A DNA stretch of 19,903 nt from Thiobacillus sp. UBA2597 (GTDB lineage Bacteria > Pseudomonadota > Gammaproteobacteria > Burkholderiales > Thiobacillaceae): assembly GCA_002339725.1 (NCBI GenBank), contig DDKN01000065.1, positions 1,770-21,672 on the forward strand, written 5' to 3'. Both the position numbers and the translations under genes were made by a program. Shown piece after piece: positions 7,070-13,828 of the stretch. Position 1 is the stretch's first letter; the number at the start of each line of letters is the position of its first letter. The notes beneath the pieces were generated by a model that had not been told where the DNA came from, did not search any database, and worked only from the letters and a program-made list of their open reading frames with translations.

Positions 7070-7684
7070 ATGGCCAACTGCGGCTGCGGCGACGTGTGCG
7101 CCAGCGCCAAGATGCGCGACAGTCAGGGCAGGACGCTCAAACTCGTCCTGGCGATCAACCTCGTGATGTTCGGCATCGAGGCCACGGCCGGCTGGCTGGC
7201 CGGCTCCACCGCGCTGCTGGCCGATTCGCTCGACATGCTGGGCGATGCCCTGGTCTATGGATTTAGTTTGTACGTGCTGGCGCGCGACGACAAATGGAAG
7301 GCGATCTCCGCCTTCATCAAGGGCGGCATCATGGCCGGCTTCGGCCTGTTCGTGCTGGCCCAGGCCATCGGCAAACTGCTGCACCCGGAGGTGCCGACTT
7401 ACGAGACCATGGGCGCCATCGGCCTTTTGGCCCTGGCCGCCAACTCGCTCTGCCTGTATCTCTTGTGGAAACACCGCAGTGACGACGTCAACATGCGCTC
7501 GGTCTGGCTCTGCTCGCGCAACGACCTCATTGCCAACAGCGCGGTGCTCGTCGCGGCCGCCGGTGTCTGGCTCACCGCCTCGCAGTGGCCCGACCTCGTG
7601 GTCGGCTTAGGGATCGCGGCACTCTTCCTGCGCTCGGCGCTCCATGTCTTCACCGACGCCAGCCGCACCTGGCGCGCCGCTTAA
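7070..7684 (+). CDS. Short cation-diffusion-facilitator-like transporter
   Basis: A 204-residue membrane protein with about six hydrophobic segments (residues 24-44, 47-70, 79-100, 113-133, 145-165, 170-192). The second carries DSLDMLGD (Asp55 and Asp59, the CDF DxxxD pair) and the fifth carries SRNDLIANS, where most CDF proteins have HDxxxD. The first residues are cysteine-rich, CGCGDVC at 4-10, possibly metal binding. The family moves divalent metals out of the cytoplasm in exchange for protons. The cytoplasmic C-terminal domain of typical CDF proteins (about 300 residues) is missing. CGGGAG lies about eight bases before the ATG. It stops four bases before copA, so the two are cotranscribed and may share a metal-resistance role (inference). 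Confidence 0.8.
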   Translation: MANCGCGDVCASAKMRDSQGRTLKLVLAINLVMFGIEATAGWLAGSTALLADSLDMLGDALVYGFSLYVLARDDKWKAISAFIKGGIMAGFGLFVLAQAIGKLLHPEVPTYETMGAIGLLALAANSLCLYLLWKHRSDDVNMRSVWLCSRNDLIANSAVLVAAAGVWLTASQWPDLVVGLGIAALFLRSALHVFTDASRTWRAA

Positions 7685-7688
7685 AGCC

Positions 7689-10133
7689 ATGAGCGAATTC
7701 GCCGAGAAGAAGGTCCTCGAACTGCCCATCGCCGGCATGACCTGCGCGGCCTGTTCCATGCGCCTGGAGAACAACCTGAACAGGCTGGCGGGCGTGAGCG
7801 CGGCGGTGAACCTGGCGGCGGAGCGCGCACGGGTGGAATACGACCCGGCGCAGACCCGGCCTGAGGCCATCGTCGCCCAGGTGGCCAAGACCGGCTTTGC
7901 CGTGGCGCCGCAGAGCCTGGACCTGCGCCTCACCGGCATGACCTGCGCCGCCTGCGCCACGCGCATCGAGACCGTGCTCAACCGCCTGCCGGGCGTCGAG
8001 GCGCGCGTGAACCTTGCCACCGAAAAGGCCCGGGTGAACTACATGCCGGGGCTCGTGACTCTCAATGACCTGATCGCCGCCGTAGAGAAGGCCGGCTACG
8101 GGGCAGAGCCGATCACCGAGGCGGCGCGGGCCGAGGAGAAGGCGCGCAAGGCGGCGGAATACCGGCGCGAGGTAATCGCCTTCGCCGTCTCTGCCGCGCT
8201 CACCCTGCCGTTGCTGGCGCAGATGATCCCCATGCTCACCGGCGATACGCATGCCATGTGGCTGCCCGGCTGGCTGCAATGGCTCTTGGCCACCCCGGTG
8301 CAGTTCTGGGCCGGCTGGCGCTTTTACACCGGCGCCTGGCACAGCCTGCGCGGCGGCGGCGCCAACATGGACGTGCTGGTCGCCCTCGGCACCAGCGCCG
8401 CCTATTTCTACAGCGTGTTCGTCGTACTGTTCGACCCCCATGGCCATCTCTACTTCGAGGCCGGCGCCGCGGTGATCGCCCTGGTCCGCCTGGGCAAGTT
8501 GCTGGAGGCGCGGGCCAAGGCCAAGACCTCCTCCGCCATCGAGCAGCTGATCGGCCTGCAGCCCAAGACCGCGCGCGTCGAGCGCGACGGTGAGGTGATG
8601 GAAGTGGACATCGCCGCGCTGAAAACAGGCGACCTCGTGCTGGTACGTGCCGGCGAGCGCATCCCGGTCGACGGCACGGTGGTCGACGGCGCATCGAGCG
8701 TCGACGAGAGCCTGCTCACCGGCGAGAGCCTGCCCATCGCCAAGGCCGGCAACGACAAGGTGTTCAGCGGCACCCAGAACCTGGACGGCATGCTCAGGAT
8801 TCGCGCCGAGGGCGTCGGCGCCCAGACCCAGCTCATGGAGATCGTGCGCCTGACCGAGGCGGCGCAAGGCTCCAAGGCGCCGATCCAGAAACTGGCCGAC
8901 CGCATCTCCGCCGTGTTCGTGCCGGCGGTGGTTTTGCTTGCCGTGCTCACCTTCGCGGGCTGGTGGCTCTATAGCGGCGACTTCAGCCAAAGCCTGATCC
9001 CGGCCGTGGCGGTGCTGGTCATCGCCTGCCCCTGTGCACTGGGTTTGGCTACGCCGACTGCGGTGATGGTGGGCCTGGGGCGCGGCGCGCAACTGGGCAT
9101 TCTGGTGCGCAGTGCGGAGGCGCTGGAACGGGCGGAACGGCTCTCGGTGCTGGCGCTGGACAAGACCGGCACGCTCACCGAAGGTAAGCCGACTTTGGTC
9201 GAGCTGCACGCCGCGCCAGGCACCGACGAGGCCGAGCTGCTGCGCCTGGCCGCCGCGTTGGAACAAGGCTCGGCCCACCCGCTGGCCCAGGCCCTGCTCG
9301 ATGCCGCCCAGGCGCGCGGCATCGCCCTGCCCGCGGTCGAGGATTTCGAGAACATGCCGGGGCAAGGCGTGCGCGGCCGCGTGGCAGGCAGGGAGCTGCG
9401 CCTGGGGCGACTGGATTGGGTAATGGCGGCAATGAGCGAAAACCTGCCTCACCCCATCCCTCTCCCACAGGGAGAGGGTGCACTTGCCCCCTCCCCCCTC
9501 GGGGGAGGGGCCGGGGGTGAGGGAAACCCGCCCCACATCACCATCGCCCTCGCCGATGACGCCAAACTCCTCGGCCAACTCGCCTTCGCCGACCGCCTGC
9601 GCCCCGGCTCCAAGGCCGCCGTGCAAGCGTTGCAGGCGCGCGGCATTCAGGTGGTCATGCTCACCGGCGACCACCCCGCCACCGCGGCCGCCATCGCCCG
9701 CGAGGCCGGCATCCATGACTTCCGCGCCCGCGTGCTGCCGCAGGACAAGGCCGCTGCCGTCATGGCCCTGAAGGCCGAGGGTCGCGTGGTCGGCATGGCC
9801 GGCGACGGCGTCAACGACGCACCGGCCCTGGCCTGCGCCGACGTCAGCTTCGGCATGCGCTCGGGCACCGACATCGCCCTGGAGGCGGCCGACATCACCC
9901 TGATGCACAACGACCTCATGAGCGTGGCCCACGCGGTGGAACTCTCCCGCGCCGTGCTCGCCAAGATCCGGCAGAACCTGTTCTTCGCCTTCATCTACAA
10001 CGTGCTCGGCCTGCCGCTCGCTGCGGCCGGCATGCTCAACCCGGTAATCGCCGGCGCCGCCATGGCCCTGTCCTCGGTCTCGGTGGTGAGCAACTCGCTG
10101 CTGCTCAAGCGCTGGCAACCCCGGCGGCCCTGA
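7689..10133 (+). CDS. copA: Cu(I)-exporting P1B-type ATPase
   Basis: An 814-residue copper-type heavy-metal ATPase that pumps metal from the cytoplasm using ATP. Two N-terminal metal-binding domains show GMTCAAC at 16-22 and 83-89. Membrane metal-site residues are CPC at 447-449, YN in FIYNVLG and MALSSVSVVSNS near the C-terminus, the P1B-1 (Cu+) set. Phosphorylation DKTGTLTEG begins at Asp491, SAHPLA is the nucleotide-binding HP motif, and GDGVND is at 705-710. An in-frame palindromic DNA repeat encodes residues about 587-612 (rich in Pro and Gly) in the nucleotide-binding domain. ATG 7689 follows the upstream stop by four bases; a frame extension upstream only overlaps that gene. No regulator of the CueR or CopY kind is adjacent. 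Confidence 0.95.
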   Translation: MSEFAEKKVLELPIAGMTCAACSMRLENNLNRLAGVSAAVNLAAERARVEYDPAQTRPEAIVAQVAKTGFAVAPQSLDLRLTGMTCAACATRIETVLNRLPGVEARVNLATEKARVNYMPGLVTLNDLIAAVEKAGYGAEPITEAARAEEKARKAAEYRREVIAFAVSAALTLPLLAQMIPMLTGDTHAMWLPGWLQWLLATPVQFWAGWRFYTGAWHSLRGGGANMDVLVALGTSAAYFYSVFVVLFDPHGHLYFEAGAAVIALVRLGKLLEARAKAKTSSAIEQLIGLQPKTARVERDGEVMEVDIAALKTGDLVLVRAGERIPVDGTVVDGASSVDESLLTGESLPIAKAGNDKVFSGTQNLDGMLRIRAEGVGAQTQLMEIVRLTEAAQGSKAPIQKLADRISAVFVPAVVLLAVLTFAGWWLYSGDFSQSLIPAVAVLVIACPCALGLATPTAVMVGLGRGAQLGILVRSAEALERAERLSVLALDKTGTLTEGKPTLVELHAAPGTDEAELLRLAAALEQGSAHPLAQALLDAAQARGIALPAVEDFENMPGQGVRGRVAGRELRLGRLDWVMAAMSENLPHPIPLPQGEGALAPSPLGGGAGGEGNPPHITIALADDAKLLGQLAFADRLRPGSKAAVQALQARGIQVVMLTGDHPATAAAIAREAGIHDFRARVLPQDKAAAVMALKAEGRVVGMAGDGVNDAPALACADVSFGMRSGTDIALEAADITLMHNDLMSVAHAVELSRAVLAKIRQNLFFAFIYNVLGLPLAAAGMLNPVIAGAAMALSSVSVVSNSLLLKRWQPRRP
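9447..9522. repeat. Three-stem palindromic interspersed repeat inside copA
   Basis: A 76-bp element made of an outer stem, CCTCACCCC (9447-9455) with GGGGTGAGG (9514-9522), enclosing two perfect hairpins: CCCTCTCCC/GGGAGAGGG (9458-9466/9470-9478) and CCCCTCCCCC/GGGGGAGGGG (9488-9497/9501-9510), each with a three-base loop. From memory this belongs to a repeat type common between genes of GC-rich proteobacteria, which when translated reads like PLPQGEG and SPLGGGAGGEG, as it does here. Its location inside a reading frame that stays open is unusual. Confidence 0.9.
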
Positions 10134-10155
10134 ACGCCGCCTGGCGCAAGCCCGC

Positions 10156-10183
10156 TTGACGCAACGAACCATCGTTCGATAAG
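10156..10183 (+). promoter_or_regulatory. Promoter with embedded LexA-type operator
   Basis: TTGACG (10156-10161) is a strong -35 box and GATAAG (10178-10183) a fair -10 at 16 bp spacing. Between them lies the palindrome CGAACCATCGTTCG (10165-10178), a perfect 5-4-5 inverted repeat of the CGAAC-N4-GTTCG kind known as the LexA box of Gram-positive bacteria. It stands about 30 bases before the LexA-like gene, so autorepression is the simple reading. Binding itself is inferred. Confidence 0.65.
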
Positions 10184-10213
10184 GTTGGGGCATCGCTTTT
10201 GGAGGTGCCCAAG

Positions 10214-10798
10214 ATGTCGAACGACACTGACTACCTGAACAACCTGCAGGACTACTACGCCGAACACCGGGTCTTCCCGCCCTATTCCGCCATCGGCGAG
10301 CGGCTCGGCCTGAAATCCAAATCCTCGGTCGCTGCCCTGGTCGCCCGGCTCAAGCTGGCCGGTTTCCTCGAAGCCACGCCGGACAAGCGGCTCAAACCCG
10401 GCCCGCGCTTCTTCGAGCGCACCCTGGCCGATTCCGCCGTGCGCGCCGGCCTGCCCCACCCGGCCGACAGCGGCAGCGGCAGCGCCACCCTCACCATCGA
10501 CGAATACCTGATCGAACGCCCCTCGAGCACGGTTCTGGTGCGGGTGAAGGGCGATTCCATGATCGACGCCGGCATCCACGAAGGCGACATCGTGGTGGTC
10601 GAGCGCCGGCCCTCGGCCAATGCCGGCGACATGGTCGTCGCCATCGTCGACAACGAGTTCACCCTGAAGTATCTGGAGAAAGACAAGGGCGACTACGTGC
10701 TGAAACCGGCCAACCCGGCCTACCCCGTCATCCGGCCCAAGGGCCAGTTGGAGATCTTCGGCGTGGTAGTGGGGATGGTGCGTAAGTACAAGAACTGA
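10214..10798 (+). CDS. LexA-like self-cleaving transcriptional repressor (S24 family)
   Basis: A 194-residue two-domain regulator. An N-terminal winged-helix-like region (about 1-65) has PPYSAIGERLGLKSKSSVAA, and the C-terminal S24 domain has Ser115 in VKGDSMIDAGI and Lys152 in NEFTLKYL, the catalytic dyad. A likely cleavage site is Ala78-Gly79 in VRAGLPHP. LexA-fold proteins repress promoters until RecA filaments trigger self-cleavage. The N-terminus differs from the classic LexA start, so this may be a LexA paralogue and not the main SOS regulator. ATG 10214 has GGAGG at 10201-10205, eight bases away. The promoter just upstream carries a symmetrical CGAAC-N4-GTTCG site. No SOS effector gene lies directly downstream. 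Confidence 0.85.
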   Translation: MSNDTDYLNNLQDYYAEHRVFPPYSAIGERLGLKSKSSVAALVARLKLAGFLEATPDKRLKPGPRFFERTLADSAVRAGLPHPADSGSGSATLTIDEYLIERPSSTVLVRVKGDSMIDAGIHEGDIVVVERRPSANAGDMVVAIVDNEFTLKYLEKDKGDYVLKPANPAYPVIRPKGQLEIFGVVVGMVRKYKN

Positions 10799-10839
10799 AA
10801 CTAAGCGACAAATATCAAACAACCAAGGAGGGCAATTCA

Positions 10840-11538
10840 ATGGCGTACACAAAATCATTCAAACTTTCATCAATCTATGCGTGCTTGCTTGTTCTTCTCG
10901 TGGCAATCGCTCCTCTCGGCAACATCGCATTTGCCGAAAGCATCAACCTGCTGCCGAAATACGGCATGCAACCAAAGAATGAGGCACAGAAGGCCGTCGA
11001 TGAAAAATTCATAGCCAGCATCGACAATTACTACAAAGGCGATAGGAAAAAGGCTGCCCAAGATATCTCAACAAAAGGCTGGCAATTCCTGCGTCAAGGC
11101 AGCACATCCGATGCAATGCGCCGGTTTAACCAGGCTTGGCTGCTCGATAAGGGAAATGGCTATGCCATTTGGGGCATGGCGGCAATTCAGGCCAGCGCAG
11201 GAAAGTTCGATGAATCCTTGAAACTTTTTCAAGAGGCTGAAGGTCTGGTCGGCGACGACATTGATCTTGCCGTCGATCACGCAAGAGCCATCGGAATGGC
11301 GGGCGCTCAAAGTAGGAACGACGCGCTCCTTAAAGATGCCTTCAGCCGATTCTCGAATATTCACAATAGGTCACCCCAGCACACCTTGAATTTGCAGAAC
11401 TGGGCAATCACTCTGTTTTATGTAGGCAACTACGCGGAAGCCTGGAAAAAGATACAACTCGCCGAAGTAACACCCCGCCGGGCAGACTTGGACCCATCCT
11501 TCATCGCTGCCCTACAAAACAAGATGCCTAGACCATGA
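10840..11538 (+). CDS. Exported TPR-like protein of unknown function
   Basis: A 232-residue protein with a clear signal peptide (hydrophobic residues about 12-28, likely cleavage after AFA near residue 32). The mature part is helical and looks like degenerate tetratricopeptide repeats (for example AMRRFNQAWLLDKGNGYAIW and ESLKLFQEAEGL), which usually mediate protein contacts. I do not recognise the family. AAGGAGGG stands eight bases before the ATG. Its base composition is visibly lower in G+C (near 50 percent) and its codon use less GC-biased than the genes on both sides, which suggests acquisition from elsewhere. It follows the LexA-like gene by 41 bases on the same strand and could be cotranscribed. 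Confidence 0.8.
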   Translation: MAYTKSFKLSSIYACLLVLLVAIAPLGNIAFAESINLLPKYGMQPKNEAQKAVDEKFIASIDNYYKGDRKKAAQDISTKGWQFLRQGSTSDAMRRFNQAWLLDKGNGYAIWGMAAIQASAGKFDESLKLFQEAEGLVGDDIDLAVDHARAIGMAGAQSRNDALLKDAFSRFSNIHNRSPQHTLNLQNWAITLFYVGNYAEAWKKIQLAEVTPRRADLDPSFIAALQNKMPRP

Positions 11539-11620
11539 ACCAGCATGCGAAGTGCACCAACAACTTTGGCCACGCAATTCATTTTGGAACTTTGGACTGC
11601 CTCCCTGACGGTTAGCGAAG

Positions 11621-12124
11621 ATGAACAAACGTGTGGTGGTCAACGACCGGATGCAGCAAGGCTACAGCTACACCCTGACCGAGCCCATGGGCAAGAACTT
11701 CCATCCGGAGTTCAAGCCGGAGCTGACGCCCAAACAGATGCTGGCGATGGGCGTGTTCGGCGGCAAGTACATGACCGACTGCGCCGCCGAGTTTCCGGCC
11801 GACTGGTTCGAAAACGCCAAGCTCTCGCCGGAGCGGCGCAACCCCAAGCTCAATTTCTTCGGCGTGGACGCCTCGCAATCGCTGGCTGAGTGGCGACGCA
11901 AGGGTTGGATTTACGAGGAAGACCCGCGCGGCTGGTTTCAGTGGTATTGCCGCTATTACATGGGCCGCCGCTGCCCGGACGACGAGCGGCAGATCAAGCG
12001 CTGGAAGGCGGTACGCCGGCACATCGCGCAGATCAAGAAAAACTGCCTGGCGGGCGACCCCAATTGCCGGCGCCGGCAGAAGCAGGCCCTGCTGCATTGG
12101 GCCTACGACGCGCGCAAGCTCTGA
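11621..12124 (+). CDS. Conserved protein of unknown function, aromatic and Cys-rich
   Basis: A 167-residue soluble protein without signal peptide or membrane segment. It is rich in Trp, Tyr and basic residues, with a striking stretch DPRGWFQWYCRYYMGRR and a tail RQKQALLHWAY. Five cysteines (in YMTDC, WYCRY, RRCPDD, KNCLAG and PNCRR) could form a metal or disulfide site. From memory similar proteins occur in many bacteria as conserved hypotheticals, without a known function. The ATG at 11621 has only a weak GCGAAG upstream, but the conserved-looking NKRVVVNDRMQ begins there. The 82-base gap before it holds nothing I recognise. It converges on the thioredoxin gene across a repeat element. Confidence 0.8.
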   Translation: MNKRVVVNDRMQQGYSYTLTEPMGKNFHPEFKPELTPKQMLAMGVFGGKYMTDCAAEFPADWFENAKLSPERRNPKLNFFGVDASQSLAEWRRKGWIYEEDPRGWFQWYCRYYMGRRCPDDERQIKRWKAVRRHIAQIKKNCLAGDPNCRRRQKQALLHWAYDARKL

Positions 12125-12184
12125 ACTGGCGTCGGCTGCATTTCAAGCAGCATCCGATGGTGCAGCACACGGCACTGTTGCGTC

Positions 12185-12245
12185 GCTCCCGCAAAGGCGG
12201 GAGCCCAGCCGAATCCAAGTACTGAATACCCGCCTTCGCGGGTAT
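12185..12245. repeat. Paired-hairpin interspersed repeat between convergent genes
   Basis: Two hairpins, GCTCCCGC/GCGGGAGC (12185-12192/12197-12204) and ATACCCGC/GCGGGTAT (12226-12233/12238-12245), each with a four-base loop, separated by 21 bases. Read on the minus strand the unit translates as VIPAKAGIQ, the known hallmark of a widespread proteobacterial intergenic repeat. It fills most of the 144-base gap between the converging genes and may also stop transcription from both sides (inference). Confidence 0.85.
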
Positions 12246-12268
12246 GACGGAGAATGCTCTCCGGGCCA

Positions 12269-12766
12269 TCACTCGGCCAGCAGCCGCTCGATGACTTGCA
12301 CCGCCTCCGGCTCATCCCATTCGATGGAGCCGAACAGGCCGTAGCGGATGCGGCCCTGCTTGTCGACGAGATAGCTGGTGGGAAAGGCGAAGACCTGCCA
12401 GGCTTCCAGGTGCCTACCCTTCTCGTCGAGCACGATGGGAAAACTGACCGGCACGAGCTTGAGGAAGGCGTTGACCTGGGCCGGGGTCTCGCCGACATTG
12501 ACACCGAGGATGGCGAAGGGCCGGCCGGCGAGCTTGTCGTTGAGCCGTTGCATGGAGGGCATTTCATGCCGGCAGGGCGGGCACCAGGTGGCCCAGAAGT
12601 TGACCAACACCACCTTGCCGCGCAATTGCCGGAAATCGAACCGGCCGCCGTCCAGCGCGGGCAAGGTCAATTGCGGCACGGGCCGCGGCGTCAGCGGCTT
12701 CAGGCCCTTGGCCAGCACCGGCCCAGTCAGCAGGGCCAGCAGCACGAGCAACAGCAGGCGTCTCAT
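12269..12766 (-). CDS. TlpA/ResA-type thiol-disulfide oxidoreductase
   Basis: A 165-residue exported or membrane-anchored thioredoxin-fold protein. The signal sequence covers residues 1-19 (MRRLLLLVLLALLTGPVLA). The active site WCPPC is at 61-65 (Cys62, Cys65), the preceding strand is KVVLVNFWAT, and the conserved cis-proline is in AFPTSYLVD. Such proteins reduce disulfides in the periplasm, for example on apocytochrome c or other clients; the partner is unknown. Its ATG overlaps the stop of the upstream hydrolase-like gene by four bases (ATGA), so they are translated together. A sulfur-oxidation (SoxW-like) role is possible in this organism but not shown. Confidence 0.9.
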   Translation of the reverse strand: MRRLLLLVLLALLTGPVLAKGLKPLTPRPVPQLTLPALDGGRFDFRQLRGKVVLVNFWATWCPPCRHEMPSMQRLNDKLAGRPFAILGVNVGETPAQVNAFLKLVPVSFPIVLDEKGRHLEAWQVFAFPTSYLVDKQGRIRYGLFGSIEWDEPEAVQVIERLLAE

Positions 12767-13527
12767 GGGTGTTTCCTCCTCAATGCCTCGATCTGGCCGT
12801 ACAGCAGCTCACCCAGCCTGCCGCCCTCGGCGAGTTCCTCCGGCGTGGCGTCGCTGCGCCGGTAATAGCCATCGCGCAGGCCGGGCAATACGGTGAGCTG
12901 AACCCGGCTGCCGGAAGATTCCAAGGCGGCCTTGAGCCGCTCGCGCCACCAGTAGCCGGCGGACGACTGCGGCTGCAGATAGGCGATGTCGAGCCGGGTC
13001 TGCCGCACGACAGGGTCATACACCGGCTCCCGGCCGGGCTCGACCGCTTCGTAGAGCAGCGGGAAGAGCAACACCGCACCGCGCAGTTTGGCCCGCTTGG
13101 CGTATTGCGCCTGCCAAAGCCGGGCCAGGCGCAGGGCCGGCTGGGCCATGTGGGCGCTGGCGATGAGCACGATCTCGCGCTTGCCGCTGAGCTTTTGCAC
13201 CTGCGCCAGCCAGGCGATGAGATCGGCATCGGGCAGCTTGCGCACATTGCTCATGCCCTGGGGCAGGAAGTAGGCGCCCATGACATCGGCCACCCAGGTT
13301 TCGATGCCCTGCCCGGCCAGGTGTTCACCGGCGCGGTACTCGTACTCGCTCCAGCCGAATTCGCCGGTGAGAAAGACCGCGAGCGTCTTGCCCTGGGCCA
13401 CATAGCGTGCACTGTGGATTTCAGCGCCGGAAGGGACCGCGATCGTGATCTCGCTGCCGGCGGCGAAGACGGCGGCGCTCAAGGTCAGGCTCAGGGCAGG
13501 CAAAAGGTGGCGGAGAAATTTCGGCAT
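12763..13527 (-). CDS. Exported alpha/beta-hydrolase-like protein, nucleophile apparently lost
   Basis: A 254-residue protein with a signal peptide (about 1-22, cleavage near VFAAG). The mature part looks like an alpha/beta-hydrolase fold: a strand LAVFLTGEFGW near residue 50, an elbow-like IVLIASAHMAQPALRLA around 118-134, then a GAVLLFPLL strand. The usual G-x-S-x-G nucleophile elbow reads A-S-A-H-M, so the catalytic serine seems replaced by alanine and the protein may bind and not hydrolyse (inference). It resembles DUF3530/VirJ-type proteins only loosely, and I cannot name the family with confidence. It is coupled to the thioredoxin gene, which suggests a shared periplasmic task. The ribosome binding site is weak. 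Confidence 0.7.
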   Translation of the reverse strand: MPKFLRHLLPALSLTLSAAVFAAGSEITIAVPSGAEIHSARYVAQGKTLAVFLTGEFGWSEYEYRAGEHLAGQGIETWVADVMGAYFLPQGMSNVRKLPDADLIAWLAQVQKLSGKREIVLIASAHMAQPALRLARLWQAQYAKRAKLRGAVLLFPLLYEAVEPGREPVYDPVVRQTRLDIAYLQPQSSAGYWWRERLKAALESSGSRVQLTVLPGLRDGYYRRSDATPEELAEGGRLGELLYGQIEALRRKHP

Positions 13528-13577
13528 GGCGGGATTATCGGCCGGGCAAGGCCCGAGCGCATCGGATGTTTGTGCTA

Positions 13578-13815
13578 GGGAGCCTCTGCATAACTTGTTG
13601 CGCGGGTGGTCTGCCGCGTTGCGCGGTGTTGGCTCCGGCCGCTTCGCTTAACCTCGTCTACGACGAGGTTAGCCTGCGCCGAAGCTATGCTTTCGCTCCC
13701 TCGTCTATCTACCTGATATGTGGCTGCGCCGAAACTCGCTGCGCTCGTTTTCTCGGTCGCTGCGCTCCGGGCGCCTTGCATCCCATCCCGCTCACGGCGT
13801 TCTGCAGAGGTTCCC
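13578..13815. mobile_element. MITE-like element with terminal inverted repeats
   Basis: A 238-bp stretch begins GGGAGCCTCTGCATAAC and ends with the inverse of GGGAACCTCTGCAGAAC, a 17-bp terminal inverted repeat with two mismatches. Inside are a perfect hairpin AACCTCGTC/GACGAGGTT (13650-13658/13662-13670) and two copies of CTGCGCCGAA (13674-13683, 13724-13733). No reading frame is convincing. The ends recall IS5-family tips, so a non-autonomous derivative is likely, but no target-site duplication is visible. It fills the convergence-free gap between two minus-strand genes. Confidence 0.6.
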
Positions 13816-13828
13816 CGGGCGGGCGGCC

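Noticed and set aside
10144..10162. Hairpin after copA as a terminator
   Set aside because: The stem CAAGC/GCTTG has a two-base loop and a bulge, no T-run, and overlaps the -35 box of the next gene.
7650..10193. Open frame of over 800 codons antisense to copA
   Set aside because: Low-complexity Gly/His/Gln/Arg composition typical of a mirror frame; copA has all family motifs.
13572..13820. Target-site duplication around the MITE-like element
   Set aside because: The flanking bases (CTA on the left, CGG on the right) do not match for any plausible end of the element.
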